From NCBI GenBank assembly GCA_018828125.1, contig JAHJWB010000003.1:339034-403033 (forward strand): a stretch of 64,000 bases of DNA. The letters are read 5' to 3'. The translations under genes were made by a program, and so were the position numbers. Below the pieces are notes generated by a model. The model saw nothing but the letters and a program-made list of their open reading frames with translations. It did not search any database and had not been told where the DNA came from. Shown piece by piece: positions 26,972 to 36,534 of the stretch (positions within the stretch are counted from its first letter, which is position 1; every line of letters begins with the position of its first letter). Source of the stretch: Gammaproteobacteria bacterium (lineage in GTDB: Bacteria > Pseudomonadota > Gammaproteobacteria > Burkholderiales > Burkholderiaceae_C).

Positions 26972-27823
26972 TTAGCGCGGCGGCAAGTCGTCCCGCACGC
27001 GCACAAAACTCGCAAACCGTGGCAACCCGCCGTCGTGGGTGCCGCGAAAGCGGTAGGTCACCCAGCTGCCCACCGGCGGTGGGTCAATGCGTTGCGCGTC
27101 GCTGAACCCTGCGCCCAGTTTGAATCGCTGTCCGCCGGGCATCTCGACCAGCAGCGCGCCCAGGCGGCCAGTGTGTTTGCCCTTGCCCGGCAGGTGGGCC
27201 ACCACCCGGGCTTCGGTGTCTTCATGGGTCTTGACCTTGATAAGGTCATCGCTGCGGCCAGACCGGTACAGCGATGCTCCTCGGTGCAGCATCAGGCCCT
27301 CACCACCAGCGCGCACCGTGCGTTGCAGCAACGCCTGCAAAGCCGCATCGCTGGCCACGCGCTTTTGCGGCACGGCCTGCACCCAGGGCTGGTCAATGCG
27401 CTGCACCAAGGCATTGAGCACGGGCAACCGCTCATCAAAGCTGCCGCCGTGCTGTGGCAGGTCAAACACCATGAAGCGAATGGACCGCCACGCAGCGTTG
27501 TCGGGCACCTGCATGCGCGTGGTGGACTGCGCCTGGCTGAATCGCCCGCGTCCGGCCCACAGTTCGCCGTCCATGGGCGTGTCGGGCCAACCTGCGGTAA
27601 ACCATGCCGGTGCCGCCACCGTTTCTCCGCCGCGGGTGCGCAGCGTGCGGCCGTCCCAGTAGCCGCGCACGCCGTCGTACTTTTCGCTCACCCAGTAGTC
27701 CGCCAGCGGCATGCCGGGGCGGTACACATTGGCCAGCAGCAGCGCTGGGGCATCCGCAGCGTACGCGGGCAGCGCTATGACGGCCAAGTAGCCTATCCAG
27801 GCTAGGCAACGTCTGCGGAGCAT
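26972..27823 (-). CDS. Periplasmic ATP-dependent DNA ligase (LigE type)
   Basis: 283 residues. A signal peptide (YLAVIALPAYA) leads into a minimal nucleotidyltransferase plus OB-fold ligase with adenylated lysine K48 in SEKYDGVRG, DGELWAGRGRF, EGLMLHRGASLY and LIKVKTHEDTEARVV. Minimal LigE-type ligases with secretion signals occur in many proteobacteria and are thought to act on DNA in the periplasm, for example during uptake. It is monocistronic, and its 5' end abuts repeat family A. Confidence 0.88.
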   Translation of the reverse strand: MLRRRCLAWIGYLAVIALPAYAADAPALLLANVYRPGMPLADYWVSEKYDGVRGYWDGRTLRTRGGETVAAPAWFTAGWPDTPMDGELWAGRGRFSQAQSTTRMQVPDNAAWRSIRFMVFDLPQHGGSFDERLPVLNALVQRIDQPWVQAVPQKRVASDAALQALLQRTVRAGGEGLMLHRGASLYRSGRSDDLIKVKTHEDTEARVVAHLPGKGKHTGRLGALLVEMPGGQRFKLGAGFSDAQRIDPPPVGSWVTYRFRGTHDGGLPRFASFVRVRDDLPPR

Positions 27824-27825
27824 TT

Positions 27826-27895
27826 GCTATTGAATATATAGCTGATAGAGCTTATCCAATAAGCGCTAGAGCCTGTTTTGGCTAAAATTTTCAAC
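27826..27895 (-). repeat. Intergenic palindromic repeat, family A copy 2
   Basis: ATAGCTGATAGAGCTTATCC is followed by AATAAGCGCTAGAGCC and TTGGCTAAAATTTTCA. It lies between the ligase start codon and the fabI stop codon. Confidence 0.8.
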
Positions 27896-27900
27896 CACAA

Positions 27901-28701
27901 TTAGACCTGATCGGCGCTCAGACCAGCAGTCTGACTGAAGCCGCCATCCACATAGGTGATCTCGGCCGTCATGCCCGATGCCAGGTCGGACAGCAGAAAC
28001 GCCGCCACATTGCCCACGTCTTCAATCGTCACATTGCGGCGAAGGGGCGAGGCGTCGGCCACGCGGCTCAGCAGCTTGCCAAAGTCCTTGATGCCGCTGG
28101 CGGCCAGCGTCTTGATGGGGCCTGCGCTGATGCCGTTGGCACGGATGCTGCGGCCGTCTTCGGTGCGGCCCACAGCTTCGGCTAGGTAGCGCACGCTGGC
28201 TTCCAGGCTGGCCTTGGCCAGACCCATGGTGTTGTAGTTGGGGATGGAGCGCAGCGAGCCCAGGTAGCTCAGGGTCAGCAGTGACGACTTGTCGTTCAGG
28301 TAGGGCAGCGCCGCCTTGGCCATGGCCGGAAAGCTGTAGGCGCTGATGTCGTGCGCAATGCGGAAGCCTTCGCGCGACAGGCCTTCCAGAAAATTGCCGG
28401 CAATGGCCTCGCGCGGGGCGAAGCCGATGCTGTGCACGAAGCCGTCAAACTTGGGCCACACCTGGGCGAGGTCGGCAAACATGCGGTCAATCTGCTCGTC
28501 GCTGCCTACGTCGCAGTCAAAAATCAGTTTGGAGTCGAACTCGGCGGCAAAGTCGGTGATGCGGTCCTTGAAGCGATCGCCCACGTAGCTGAAAGCCAGC
28601 TCGGCGCCTTGTGCGTGGCAGGCCTTGGCAATGCCGTAGGCGATGGAGCGGTTGGACAGCACACCCGTGATGAGCAGCTTTTTGCCGGTCAGAAAACCCA
28701 T
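27901..28701 (-). CDS. fabI: Enoyl-[acyl-carrier-protein] reductase (NADH) FabI
   Basis: 266 residues, an SDR with the divergent FabI glycine motif [15 protein letters not shown], the active-site stretch [20 protein letters not shown] (Tyr-x6-Lys) and [14 protein letters not shown]. It reduces enoyl-ACP in the last step of each fatty acid elongation cycle. ATG 28701 has AGGAG upstream; the frame continuing to 28902 is an artefact. It is divergent from the yejA-like gene. Confidence 0.97.
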   Translation of the reverse strand: MGFLTGKKLLITGVLSNRSIAYGIAKACHAQGAELAFSYVGDRFKDRITDFAAEFDSKLIFDCDVGSDEQIDRMFADLAQVWPKFDGFVHSIGFAPREAIAGNFLEGLSREGFRIAHDISAYSFPAMAKAALPYLNDKSSLLTLSYLGSLRSIPNYNTMGLAKASLEASVRYLAEAVGRTEDGRSIRANGISAGPIKTLAASGIKDFGKLLSRVADASPLRRNVTIEDVGNVAAFLLSDLASGMTAEITYVDGGFSQTAGLSADQV

Positions 28702-28816
28702 TGTTGTTCTCCTGAGGAATACGAGGAATTGGCGTTGAGTGGGGCAGCCGAGTGGTCTGCGGGGAAATCTCCACAGCCTCTGCGATGGCACCACCGACGT
28801 AGTGCAGAATTGTCGC

Positions 28817-30643
28817 ATGCGGTATTGGCTGACTTTTCTGCTGTTGGGTTGTGCTGGTCCGGCGTGGGCCGCGCATGCATATGCGTTGTGGGGCGAGCCC
28901 AAGTACCCCGCGGGGTTCGCGCATTTCGACTACGTGAATCCGGCCGCCCCCAAAGGCGGAGAGCTGCGGCTGGTCAGCAACCTGCGCGTCTCCACCTTCG
29001 ACAAATACAACCCGTTCACCATCAAGGGCAACGCCCCAGCTTACCTGTCGTCGCTGATGTTCGACTCGCTGCTGGTGGGATCGATGGACGAAACAGCCAC
29101 CGGTTACGGCCTGCTGGCAGAAGACGTGGATGTGTCGGCAGACGGCCTTTCGGCCACCTTCCGCCTGCGGCCCGAAGCGCGGTTTCACAACGGCAAGCCT
29201 GTGCTGGCGCAGGACGTGAAGCACAGCTACGACACCCTGGTGGGGCCGTTTACATCGCCTGCCTACAAAACAACCCTGATCGAAGTGGCGGGCGTGGATG
29301 TGCTGAATGACCGCACCGTGCGCTACCGCTTCAAACAACCCAACCGCGAGCTGCCACTGACGGTAGGTGGCCTGCCCGTTTTCAGCCGCGACTGGGGCGT
29401 AGAAAATGGCAAGGCCAAGCCCTTTGACCAGGTGGTGATGGACATCCCTATAGGCAGCGGCCCCTACAAGATTGGCCCGGTGCGTTTTGGCAAGGACATC
29501 ACCTACGTGCGCAACCCGCAGTACTGGGCCCGCGACCTGAACGTGCGCAAGGGCACTGCCAATTTCGACCGTGTGCTGGTCAAGATCTACAAGGACAGCA
29601 CCGCGAAGCTAGAGGCATTGAAAGCCGGCGAGTTTGATCTGATGCGCTTTTTCAGCGCAGGCGACTGGGCCCGACGCGTCACCGGCAAAAAGTTTGACAC
29701 GGGCGAGCTGGTCAAGGGCGAGTTTCAGCACAAGCTGCCCTCGGGTTTTCAGAGCTATGTGCTCAACACCCGTCGGCCCCTGCTGCAGGACGCCCGCGTC
29801 CGCGAGGCGCTGGGGCTGGCCATGGACTACGAGTGGATGAACCGGCAGCTCTTTTATGGCGCCTACCAACGTGTCAACGGATTGTTTGGCAACACCGCCT
29901 GCGAGACCAAGGGCTCTCCATCTCCCGAAGAACTGGCGCTGATGGAGCCCTACCGAAAACACATCCCCGCAGCGGCCTTTGGCCCCATGACGGTGCCGCC
30001 GCGCACCGATGGCGATTCATCCCTCCGGGCCAATCTGCGTCGCGCACAGGCTCTGCTCAAAGACGCTGGCTGGGAGGTGCAGGATGGTGTGCTGCGCAAC
30101 GCCAAGGGTGAGGCCATGGTGTTCGAATACATGGACAGCAACGAGGGCGGGGTGCGCACCATTGCACCCTGGATGCGCAACCTTGAAAAGCTGGGCATCA
30201 CGTTGCGTTTTCGCTCGGTGGACTTTGCGCTGTACCAGCAACGCCTGCAAAAGTTCGACTTTGATATCACCTCGCTGGCTTTCCAGGGTACCAACAACCC
30301 GGGCCAAGAGTTTGCCGACATGTTCGGCAGCCAGGCGGCTGACGTGGAGGATTCCGGCAACTTCGCGGGCGTGAAGAACCCTGCGGTGGACGCGATGATC
30401 AGGGCCATGACCTCGGCTAAAACCGAGGCCCAGCTGCTGCCCGCCTGCCACGCGCTGGAGCGCATCATTGCGCACAGCCACTATCTGATTCCGCAGTGGA
30501 CCGCGGGCACCCACCGCATGGCCTACAACGCGTGGCGTCTGGCCAAGCCCGACGTGGTACCGCCGTACTCCAGCGGTGAAGGCTGGGTCATCGACACCTG
30601 GTGGGCGCGGGTTCCACCCCAGACCGCCCCGGACAAAAAATAG
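28817..30643 (+). CDS. yejA: Oligopeptide/microcin C-type ABC transporter binding protein (YejA-like)
   Basis: 608 residues with a short signal peptide ([14 protein letters not shown]) and an SBP family 5 fold: [54 protein letters not shown] and [15 protein letters not shown]. YejA proteins bind oligopeptides, and in E. coli also microcin C. The downstream yejB, yejE and yejF genes complete the importer. ATG 28817 is the first start that leaves an N-terminal signal peptide. Confidence 0.93.
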   Translation: MRYWLTFLLLGCAGPAWAAHAYALWGEPKYPAGFAHFDYVNPAAPKGGELRLVSNLRVSTFDKYNPFTIKGNAPAYLSSLMFDSLLVGSMDETATGYGLLAEDVDVSADGLSATFRLRPEARFHNGKPVLAQDVKHSYDTLVGPFTSPAYKTTLIEVAGVDVLNDRTVRYRFKQPNRELPLTVGGLPVFSRDWGVENGKAKPFDQVVMDIPIGSGPYKIGPVRFGKDITYVRNPQYWARDLNVRKGTANFDRVLVKIYKDSTAKLEALKAGEFDLMRFFSAGDWARRVTGKKFDTGELVKGEFQHKLPSGFQSYVLNTRRPLLQDARVREALGLAMDYEWMNRQLFYGAYQRVNGLFGNTACETKGSPSPEELALMEPYRKHIPAAAFGPMTVPPRTDGDSSLRANLRRAQALLKDAGWEVQDGVLRNAKGEAMVFEYMDSNEGGVRTIAPWMRNLEKLGITLRFRSVDFALYQQRLQKFDFDITSLAFQGTNNPGQEFADMFGSQAADVEDSGNFAGVKNPAVDAMIRAMTSAKTEAQLLPACHALERIIAHSHYLIPQWTAGTHRMAYNAWRLAKPDVVPPYSSGEGWVIDTWWARVPPQTAPDKK

Positions 30644-30670
30644 CTCCAACGCCTTCATCGCGCCCCAACC

Positions 30671-31702
30671 ATGTTCGCCTACGTCCTCAAACGAGTTCTG
30701 CTCATGCTGCCCACGCTGTTCGGCGTGCTGCTGCTGACCTTTGTGGTGATCCAGTTTGTGCCCGGCGGCCCGGTGGAGCAGTACATGGCCGAGGCCAAAG
30801 CGGGAGCTGGCGGCGGTGGCGCGGAGGGGGGCGGGCTGAGCTACCGCGGGTCCCAGGGCGTGGACCCCAAGCGCGTGGAGCAAATCAAGGCACTTTACGG
30901 TTTTGACAAACCGGCGCATGAGCGCTTCTTTCAGATGCTTGGCCAGTTTGCGAGGTTTGACCTGGGCAAAAGTTTTTTTCAGAACAAGGACGTGTGGCAG
31001 CTCATCATCGAGAAACTGCCGGTGTCCATCAGCCTTGGGTTGTGGACGTTTTTCATCAGCTACCTCGTCGCCGTGCCCCTGGGTGTGGCCAAGGCGGTGC
31101 GGGCGGGAACGCGTTTTGATCTGGTGACCACGTTGCTCATCCTAGTGGGCTACGCCATCCCCGGCTTTGTGCTGGGTGTGGCGCTATTGGTCATCTTTGG
31201 TGGGCAATTGCAGTGGTTCCCGCTGCGCGGGCTGACGTCGGCCAATTGGGACGAGTTGTCTTGGGGCGCGCGCATCGTGGACTACCTGTGGCACATCACG
31301 CTGCCTATCACAGCCATGGTGCTGGGCAGTTTTGCGGTGACGGCCATGCTGACCAAAAACGCATTTCTGGAAGAGATCCGCAAGCAGTACGTGTTGACGG
31401 CGCGTGCCAAAGGACTGAGCGAGCGGCAGGTGTTGTGGAAGCATGTGTTCCGCAATGCGCTCATCCCCATCGTCACCGGTTTTCCGGCTGCGTTCATTGG
31501 CGCGTTTTTTGCGGGTTCGCTGCTGATCGAGACCTTGTTTTCACTCGATGGCTTGGGCCTGCTCAGCTATGAAAGCGTGATTCGCCGCGACTACCCCGTG
31601 GTGCTGGGCACGCTGTATCTGTTCACGCTGATCGGGCTGGTCACCAAGCTCATCAGCGACCTTTGTTATGTGTGGGTCGACCCGCGCGTGAAGTTTGACT
31701 AG
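30671..31702 (+). CDS. yejB: Oligopeptide ABC transporter permease (YejB-like)
   Basis: 343 residues with an N-terminal helix (YVLKRVLLMLPTLFGVLLLT), five further helices and the permease loop KQYVLTARAKGLSERQVLWK. A Gly-rich stretch (AGAGGGGAEGGGLSYRGSQG) lies in the first periplasmic loop, as in other YejB proteins. It sits 27 bp after yejA. Confidence 0.94.
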   Translation: MFAYVLKRVLLMLPTLFGVLLLTFVVIQFVPGGPVEQYMAEAKAGAGGGGAEGGGLSYRGSQGVDPKRVEQIKALYGFDKPAHERFFQMLGQFARFDLGKSFFQNKDVWQLIIEKLPVSISLGLWTFFISYLVAVPLGVAKAVRAGTRFDLVTTLLILVGYAIPGFVLGVALLVIFGGQLQWFPLRGLTSANWDELSWGARIVDYLWHITLPITAMVLGSFAVTAMLTKNAFLEEIRKQYVLTARAKGLSERQVLWKHVFRNALIPIVTGFPAAFIGAFFAGSLLIETLFSLDGLGLLSYESVIRRDYPVVLGTLYLFTLIGLVTKLISDLCYVWVDPRVKFD

Positions 31703-31715
31703 CCCGAACGAACCC

Positions 31716-32771
31716 ATGGCTCTGATGAGTTCCGCTCCCGCATCGCCTTCGCTCTCGCCCTCGCGCCGCGCCTGGCTGCGCTTCAAGCGCAACCGCCTGG
31801 GCTACTGGAGCCTGCTGATCTTCTGCGCCCTGGTGCTGGTCAGCCTGTGCGCCGAGTTGGTCAGCAACGACAAGCCGCTGGTGGTGCGTTACGAGGGGCA
31901 GACGTATTTCCCGATGCTCAAGGACTACCCCGAAAAGACCTTCGGCGGCGACTTTGAAACCCCCACTGACTACCTCGACCCCTTCATCAAGGAACGGCTG
32001 ACCACCGGCAGCAACTGGGCGCTGTACACCCTCAATCCGTACGGGCCCAACACGCTCAACTACTTCGCCAAGTCGCCCAATCCCTCGGCGCCCACGGGTG
32101 ACAACTGGCTGGGTACGGATGACCGGGGGCGGGACCTGCTGGCGCAGCTGCTGTATGGGTTTCGGTTGAGTGTGCTGTTTGCCCTGGCTCTGACAGTGAC
32201 GGGCGTTTTTCTGGGTGTGGTCACGGGTGCCATCCAGGGGTTCTTTGGCGGCAAGACGGACCTGGCCTTTCAGCGTTTCATCGAGATCTGGGGCTCCATG
32301 CCCGAGCTGTATTTGCTCATCATCTTCAGCGCGGTGTTTGCGCCCAGCATTGCGCTGCTGCTGGTGCTACTGTCGCTGTTTGGCTGGATGGGGCTGTCGG
32401 ACTACGTGCGGGCCGAGTTTTTGCGCAACCGCCAGCTCGATTACGTGAAGGCTGCGCGTGCCCTGGGTGTGGGCAACGCGCAGATCATCTGGCGCCACAT
32501 CCTCCCCAATAGCCTGACCCCCGTGGTCACGTTTTTGCCCTTCCGCATGAGCGCGGCCATTCTGGCGCTCACCTCGTTGGACTTTCTCGGCCTCGGTGTG
32601 CCGCCCGGTACGCCATCGCTGGGCGAGCTGCTGAGCCAGGGCAAGAACAGCATTGATGCGTGGTGGATTTCGCTGTCCACCTTTGCGGTGTTGGTGACCA
32701 CCTTGTTGCTGCTGACCTTCATGGGCGATGCCTTGCGCGACGCCCTCGACCCCCGAAAGGCCGACCAGTGA
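31716..32771 (+). CDS. yejE: Oligopeptide ABC transporter permease (YejE-like)
   Basis: 351 residues. OppC-type N-terminus (SPSRRAWLRFKRNRLGYWSL), then NWLGTDDRGRDLLAQLLYGF and the permease loop LDYVKAARALGVGNAQIIWR. It partners YejB to form the channel. ATG 31716 is chosen over TTG 31695, which overlaps yejB. Confidence 0.94.
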   Translation: MALMSSAPASPSLSPSRRAWLRFKRNRLGYWSLLIFCALVLVSLCAELVSNDKPLVVRYEGQTYFPMLKDYPEKTFGGDFETPTDYLDPFIKERLTTGSNWALYTLNPYGPNTLNYFAKSPNPSAPTGDNWLGTDDRGRDLLAQLLYGFRLSVLFALALTVTGVFLGVVTGAIQGFFGGKTDLAFQRFIEIWGSMPELYLLIIFSAVFAPSIALLLVLLSLFGWMGLSDYVRAEFLRNRQLDYVKAARALGVGNAQIIWRHILPNSLTPVVTFLPFRMSAAILALTSLDFLGLGVPPGTPSLGELLSQGKNSIDAWWISLSTFAVLVTTLLLLTFMGDALRDALDPRKADQ

Positions 32772-34402
32772 AACCATCGGCCCAGACTCCGTTGTTGCAG
32801 GTGCAGGATCTGCATGTTCGCTTTGGCCCCAAAGAGGTGGTGCGCGGCGTCAATTTCTGCATCGCGGCTGGCGAAAAGCTCGCGCTGGTGGGCGAATCCG
32901 GTTCAGGCAAGACCATCACCGCGCTGAGCCTGCTGCGGCTGGCAGGCAATGCCGCTATCACCGGCCAGGCGATGCTGCAGGGCCGCGGCGACCTGCTGGC
33001 GCTGACGGAGCGCGAGATGCGTGGCGTACGAGGCGGCGACATCGCCATGGTGTTCCAGGAGCCCATGACAGCACTCAATCCGCTGATGACCATTGGCCTG
33101 CAGATCGCTGAAATCCTGCAGCTCAAAAAAGGCCTGACGGGTGCCCAGTGTGCGCAGGCCGCCATCGAACTGCTGGCCCAGACGGGCATCCCCGAGCCCG
33201 CGCGACGAGCCAACAGCTTTCCGCACCAGCTTAGCGGCGGCCAGCGCCAACGCGCCATGATCGCCATGGCCCTGGCCAGCAGCCCGAAGCTGCTTCTGGC
33301 CGATGAGCCCACCACGGCACTCGACGTGACGCTGCGGGGGCAGATCCTGGAATTGCTGTCGGACCTGCAGCGCCAGACCGGCATGGCGGTGCTGTTGATC
33401 ACGCACGATTTGAACATGGTGCGCCGATTTGCCGACCGCGTGGCGGTGATGGAGCAGGGCGTGTTGGTGGAGCAAGGCCCTGTGGCGGATGTGTTTGGCA
33501 CGCCCCAGCATGCCTACACCCGCCGCCTGATTGCCAGCCAGCCCCGGCGCGATGTCGTGGAAGCCGAACCGCCTGCGGGTACCGCGCCGGTGGTGCAGTC
33601 GCAGGATTTGCGTGTGGTGTACCCCACACCGCTCTCCGGTGTGCGCGGCTGGTTCAAGAAGGGCGAATTCGTGGCGGTGCAAGGCGCCACGCTGCAGTTG
33701 CTGCCGGGGCAAACCTTGGGGGTGGTGGGGGAGTCCGGTTCAGGCAAATCCACCTTGGCGCAGGCCATTTTGGGTCTGCTGCCTTATGCCGGGCAGCTGC
33801 AGGTAGGCGGCCAGGCATGGCAGCAACCAGCCATGCGCAACACGCCCGCCAACCAGCAGTTGCGCAGGCGCGTGCAGGTGGTCTTTCAAGACCCGTTTTC
33901 ATCGTTGTCTCCGCGCCTCACGGTGGAAGAAATTGTGGGCGAGGGCCTAAAGGTGCACGCGCCCACCTTGACCGTGGCCGAGCGCCGTGCCCGCGTGGAG
34001 GCGGTGCTGGCGGAGGTGGGGCTTGCCGAGGCGCAGTACCCGCGCCTGCTGGAACGCTACCCGCACGAATTTTCAGGCGGTCAGCGCCAGCGCTTGGCCA
34101 TTGCGCGTGCCCTTATTGTGCAGCCCCAGGTGCTGGTGCTGGACGAGCCCACCAGCGCGCTCGATGTGACCATTCAGCAGCAAGTGCTGGGGCTGCTGCA
34201 GCGCCTGCAAAAAGAAAAGGGCCTGAGCTACCTGCTCATCACCCACGACGTGGATGTGATCCGGGCCATGGCGCACGATGTGCTGGTAATGAAAGATGGT
34301 GCGGTGCTGGAGAGCGGCACCGTCACCGAGGTGATGGAAACGCCGCAGCACCCGTACACCCAGAAGCTGGTGGCAGCGGCTACCGTGTCAGTTGCGGCCT
34401 GA
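32768..34402 (+). CDS. yejF: Oligopeptide ABC transporter ATPase, double-domain (YejF-like)
   Basis: 544 residues with two complete ABC domains. First: GESGSGKTITAL, LSGGQRQRAMIAMALA, LLLADEPTTALDVT. Second: GESGSGKSTLAQA, FSGGQRQRLAIARALI, VLVLDEPTSALDVT. Each ends in an oligopeptide-type tail (QHAYTRRLIAS; QHPYTQKLVAA). GTG 32768 overlaps the yejE stop by 4 bp, and the protein then starts with the usual short lead-in to domain one. Confidence 0.95.
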   Translation: MKPSAQTPLLQVQDLHVRFGPKEVVRGVNFCIAAGEKLALVGESGSGKTITALSLLRLAGNAAITGQAMLQGRGDLLALTEREMRGVRGGDIAMVFQEPMTALNPLMTIGLQIAEILQLKKGLTGAQCAQAAIELLAQTGIPEPARRANSFPHQLSGGQRQRAMIAMALASSPKLLLADEPTTALDVTLRGQILELLSDLQRQTGMAVLLITHDLNMVRRFADRVAVMEQGVLVEQGPVADVFGTPQHAYTRRLIASQPRRDVVEAEPPAGTAPVVQSQDLRVVYPTPLSGVRGWFKKGEFVAVQGATLQLLPGQTLGVVGESGSGKSTLAQAILGLLPYAGQLQVGGQAWQQPAMRNTPANQQLRRRVQVVFQDPFSSLSPRLTVEEIVGEGLKVHAPTLTVAERRARVEAVLAEVGLAEAQYPRLLERYPHEFSGGQRQRLAIARALIVQPQVLVLDEPTSALDVTIQQQVLGLLQRLQKEKGLSYLLITHDVDVIRAMAHDVLVMKDGAVLESGTVTEVMETPQHPYTQKLVAAATVSVAA

Positions 34403-34403
34403 A

Positions 34404-34470
34404 ATATCAATGAAATTTGCCTCTAGCGCTTGAAGGTAAAGGGTTTGCAGCTATCAATAGTGTAGTCTTA
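34404..34470 (+). repeat. Intergenic palindromic repeat, family A copy 3
   Basis: GAAATTTGCCTCTAGCGCTT, then a degenerate right arm (GAAGGTAAAGGG), then GCAGCTATCAATAGTGTAGT. It starts directly after the yejF stop codon. Confidence 0.65.
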
Positions 34471-34563
34471 TGCGTGGTTTATGCCCAGTACCGGGTCACG
34501 GATCGCGTATCGCGGATCGCGGGGCGAAACTGGCCTTGACTCAACTGGCGCGCTGAATCCGGT

Positions 34564-35160
34564 TCAGGTCCGCACCGCCTGCCGCGCATGCTGCTCACCC
34601 GCAGGCGGCGCAAATACGATCTTGCTCACGTTGACCCCCATCGCCTGCGCCCGTTCCATCAAGTGATCTCGCACATGCCAGGGCAGGGTGGGCGTGCGCG
34701 ACAGGATCCACAGATAGTCGCGGTTGGAGCCCATCACCATAGCCCACTGGTAGTTCTCGTCCAGCGCCACCACGTTGTAGCCGCCATAAAAGGGCCCGAA
34801 GAACGACACCTTCAGCGCTGCGCGATCCGGCTCGCCCACAAACCTAGCCGTGCCTTCGGCTTCTTTCCACTCCTTGCGAACCGGGTCATAGCCCCGGTTG
34901 ACGACTTTGATGGTGTCGTCCGGATTGCGGCTGTAAGTAGCGCTGGTCTGGGTGAGGCCACGCTCAAATGAGTTGTCGATGCGCGCCACCTCGTGCCATT
35001 GCCCGGTGTAGCGGTCCACATCAAACCCGCTCACGGCCTGAATTCCCTCGGGCGTGCGGGGTGTGGAGCACGCAGACAGCGCCAGCACCGCCATCAGCGC
35101 GGCGGCAGCCATGATCAACGGCCAGGGCGAATGGCGAAGGGGTGGGCTGTAAGTGCGCAT
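34564..35160 (-). CDS. blc: Outer-membrane lipocalin (Blc-like)
   Basis: 198 residues: a lipoprotein signal ending LALSAC, then a lipocalin barrel with SGFDVDRYTGQWHEVARIDN (the GxW motif), IKVVNRGYDPVRKEWKEAEG, YNVVALDENYQWAMVMGSNR and a closing helix. Blc proteins are outer-membrane lipocalins linked to membrane stress and lysophospholipid binding. ATG 35160 has AGGAGA upstream; longer in-frame extensions have no support. Confidence 0.93.
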   Translation of the reverse strand: MRTYSPPLRHSPWPLIMAAAALMAVLALSACSTPRTPEGIQAVSGFDVDRYTGQWHEVARIDNSFERGLTQTSATYSRNPDDTIKVVNRGYDPVRKEWKEAEGTARFVGEPDRAALKVSFFGPFYGGYNVVALDENYQWAMVMGSNRDYLWILSRTPTLPWHVRDHLMERAQAMGVNVSKIVFAPPAGEQHARQAVRT

Positions 35161-35504
35161 GGGTCTTCTCCTGGGCTGGGGCGGCGTTCGGTGTCGTTGC
35201 AAAGAACGCCGCGGGTAGTGGCGGGGGTGGCAGGCTGCAGTGCGTAGCGTGCTGCCGTGTTCTCTGTGTCTGAATGTAGGCAGCACCCTTTGATCGCCTT
35301 GTAGGAGCGGGCTGTCAGCGTGTGTCGGCGAGCGCGGTGCCGGGAACTAACGGTCTTCAGAGAGTTGCAGCCATGTGAGCGACAAGGGGCGGTGGGCGCT
35401 GCGAAGCTCGTCAGCGCAACCGGGTGGGTTGCTCAGACAGCTGTCGCCTTTTTAGACGTTTTTGGTCGCTATCGCTTGCCAGAAAAGCGCCTACAGCTAT
35501 CAAA
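35161..35504. other. Gene-free region between lipocalin and LysR genes
   Basis: About 344 bp. Its left part should carry the leftward lipocalin promoter, and its right part holds most of the degenerate family-A repeat copy 4. Apart from that I see no gene, clear terminator or promoter. Confidence 0.4.
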
Positions 35505-35518
35505 TCAGGAGTTTTTGC
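35445..35518 (+). repeat. Intergenic palindromic repeat, family A copy 4 (degenerate)
   Basis: GCTATCGCTTGCCAGAAAAGCGCC is followed by TACAGCTATCAAATCAGGAG. The right part overlaps the last codons and the stop of the LysR gene, so the repeat supplies that protein's C-terminus. Confidence 0.6.
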
Positions 35519-36449
35519 TTCCTCTAACACCCAGGCGCTGACTTGGCAGTTCCCCGTTGCGATCCCCGTCAAACCAGCGTTTGAGGAAGTCCGCAAGCGC
35601 CCGTGTCTTGGCCGATAAATCACTTTGACTGGGATACACCAGCGTCACGTCCGCTGGTGGCGGAACCCATGCGACCAGCACGCGCCGCAGCTGACCGGAT
35701 TGCAAATGGCGCGCCACATCCCACTCCGAGCGCAGCAACACGCCGTGGCCCTCCAGCGCCCAGTGGGTGGCGGCTTCTCCGTCGTTGGTGCTGAGCATGC
35801 CACGCACTTTCACGGTCTGCTGCTGGTCGCCCTGGCGCAGGTGCCAGGTACCGTAGGTTTCGTCGCTTTCGCGGATCACGATGCACTCGTGTCCCAGTAG
35901 GTCTGCGGGTTGCATGGGCTCGCCAGCGCGGGCGAGGTACGCCGGTGAGGCGCACAGCACGCGCTGGTTTGCCATCAGTCTGCGAGCCGTCAGACGCGAG
36001 TCGGGCAGGTCGCCAAACCGGATGGCCGCGTCAAAACCCTGCTCCACCAGATGGATGGGCCGGTCGGTGAGGTGCAGTTGCACCTCGACTTCAGGGTACG
36101 CGCGGGCAAATGCGGACAGGGCGGGCGCAATGTGCACGCGGCCAAAGCCCAGGGTCGCCGCCAGCTTGATAAGCCCGCGCGGTGAAGTGCGCGCACCCGC
36201 CACGGTGCGCTCCAGCGCCTCCAGGTCCGACAAGATGCGGGCGCCGTCCAGCAGATAGGTCTCTCCCTCGGGTGTGAGGCTCATGCGCCGGGTGGTGCGA
36301 TGCAGCAGCCGAACGCCCAGCCGGTGCTCCAGCTGCGCCAGGCGGCGGCTTGCTGCAGGCGGTGTGATGCCCATCTGCTGCGCGGCGGCGGCCAGGCTTC
36401 CTTCTTTCATCAGCAAACCAAAAAAGCGCAGGTCGGAAAAGGTGTCCAT
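35505..36449 (-). CDS. LysR-family transcriptional regulator
   Basis: 314 residues. N-terminal winged helix (FSDLRFFGLLMKEGSLAAAA, MGITPPAASRRLAQLEHRLG, VRLLHRTTRRMSLTPEGE) and a substrate-binding domain (IHLVEQGFDAAIRFGDLPDS) of the CrgA/DsdC-like Proteobacterial group. It is divergent from the dehalogenase/LeuCD-like operon across 85 bp and is the likely regulator of it. The last residues (GVRGSKNS) are encoded by the repeat. ATG 36449 is chosen over an upstream start at 36500. Confidence 0.9.
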   Translation of the reverse strand: MDTFSDLRFFGLLMKEGSLAAAAQQMGITPPAASRRLAQLEHRLGVRLLHRTTRRMSLTPEGETYLLDGARILSDLEALERTVAGARTSPRGLIKLAATLGFGRVHIAPALSAFARAYPEVEVQLHLTDRPIHLVEQGFDAAIRFGDLPDSRLTARRLMANQRVLCASPAYLARAGEPMQPADLLGHECIVIRESDETYGTWHLRQGDQQQTVKVRGMLSTNDGEAATHWALEGHGVLLRSEWDVARHLQSGQLRRVLVAWVPPPADVTLVYPSQSDLSAKTRALADFLKRWFDGDRNGELPSQRLGVRGSKNS

Positions 36450-36534
36450 CTCAGATTTATTCGTGCGTTTGATTTTCGAATGAAGTGATTTTGAGTCCAT
36501 TTATAAGAATCGCCAGCGCTTTTACCATCGTGTC

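Noticed and set aside
34485..34530. Short direct repeats (GGATCGCG units) after yejF
   Set aside because: Only two or three short units without CRISPR-like spacing or known function.
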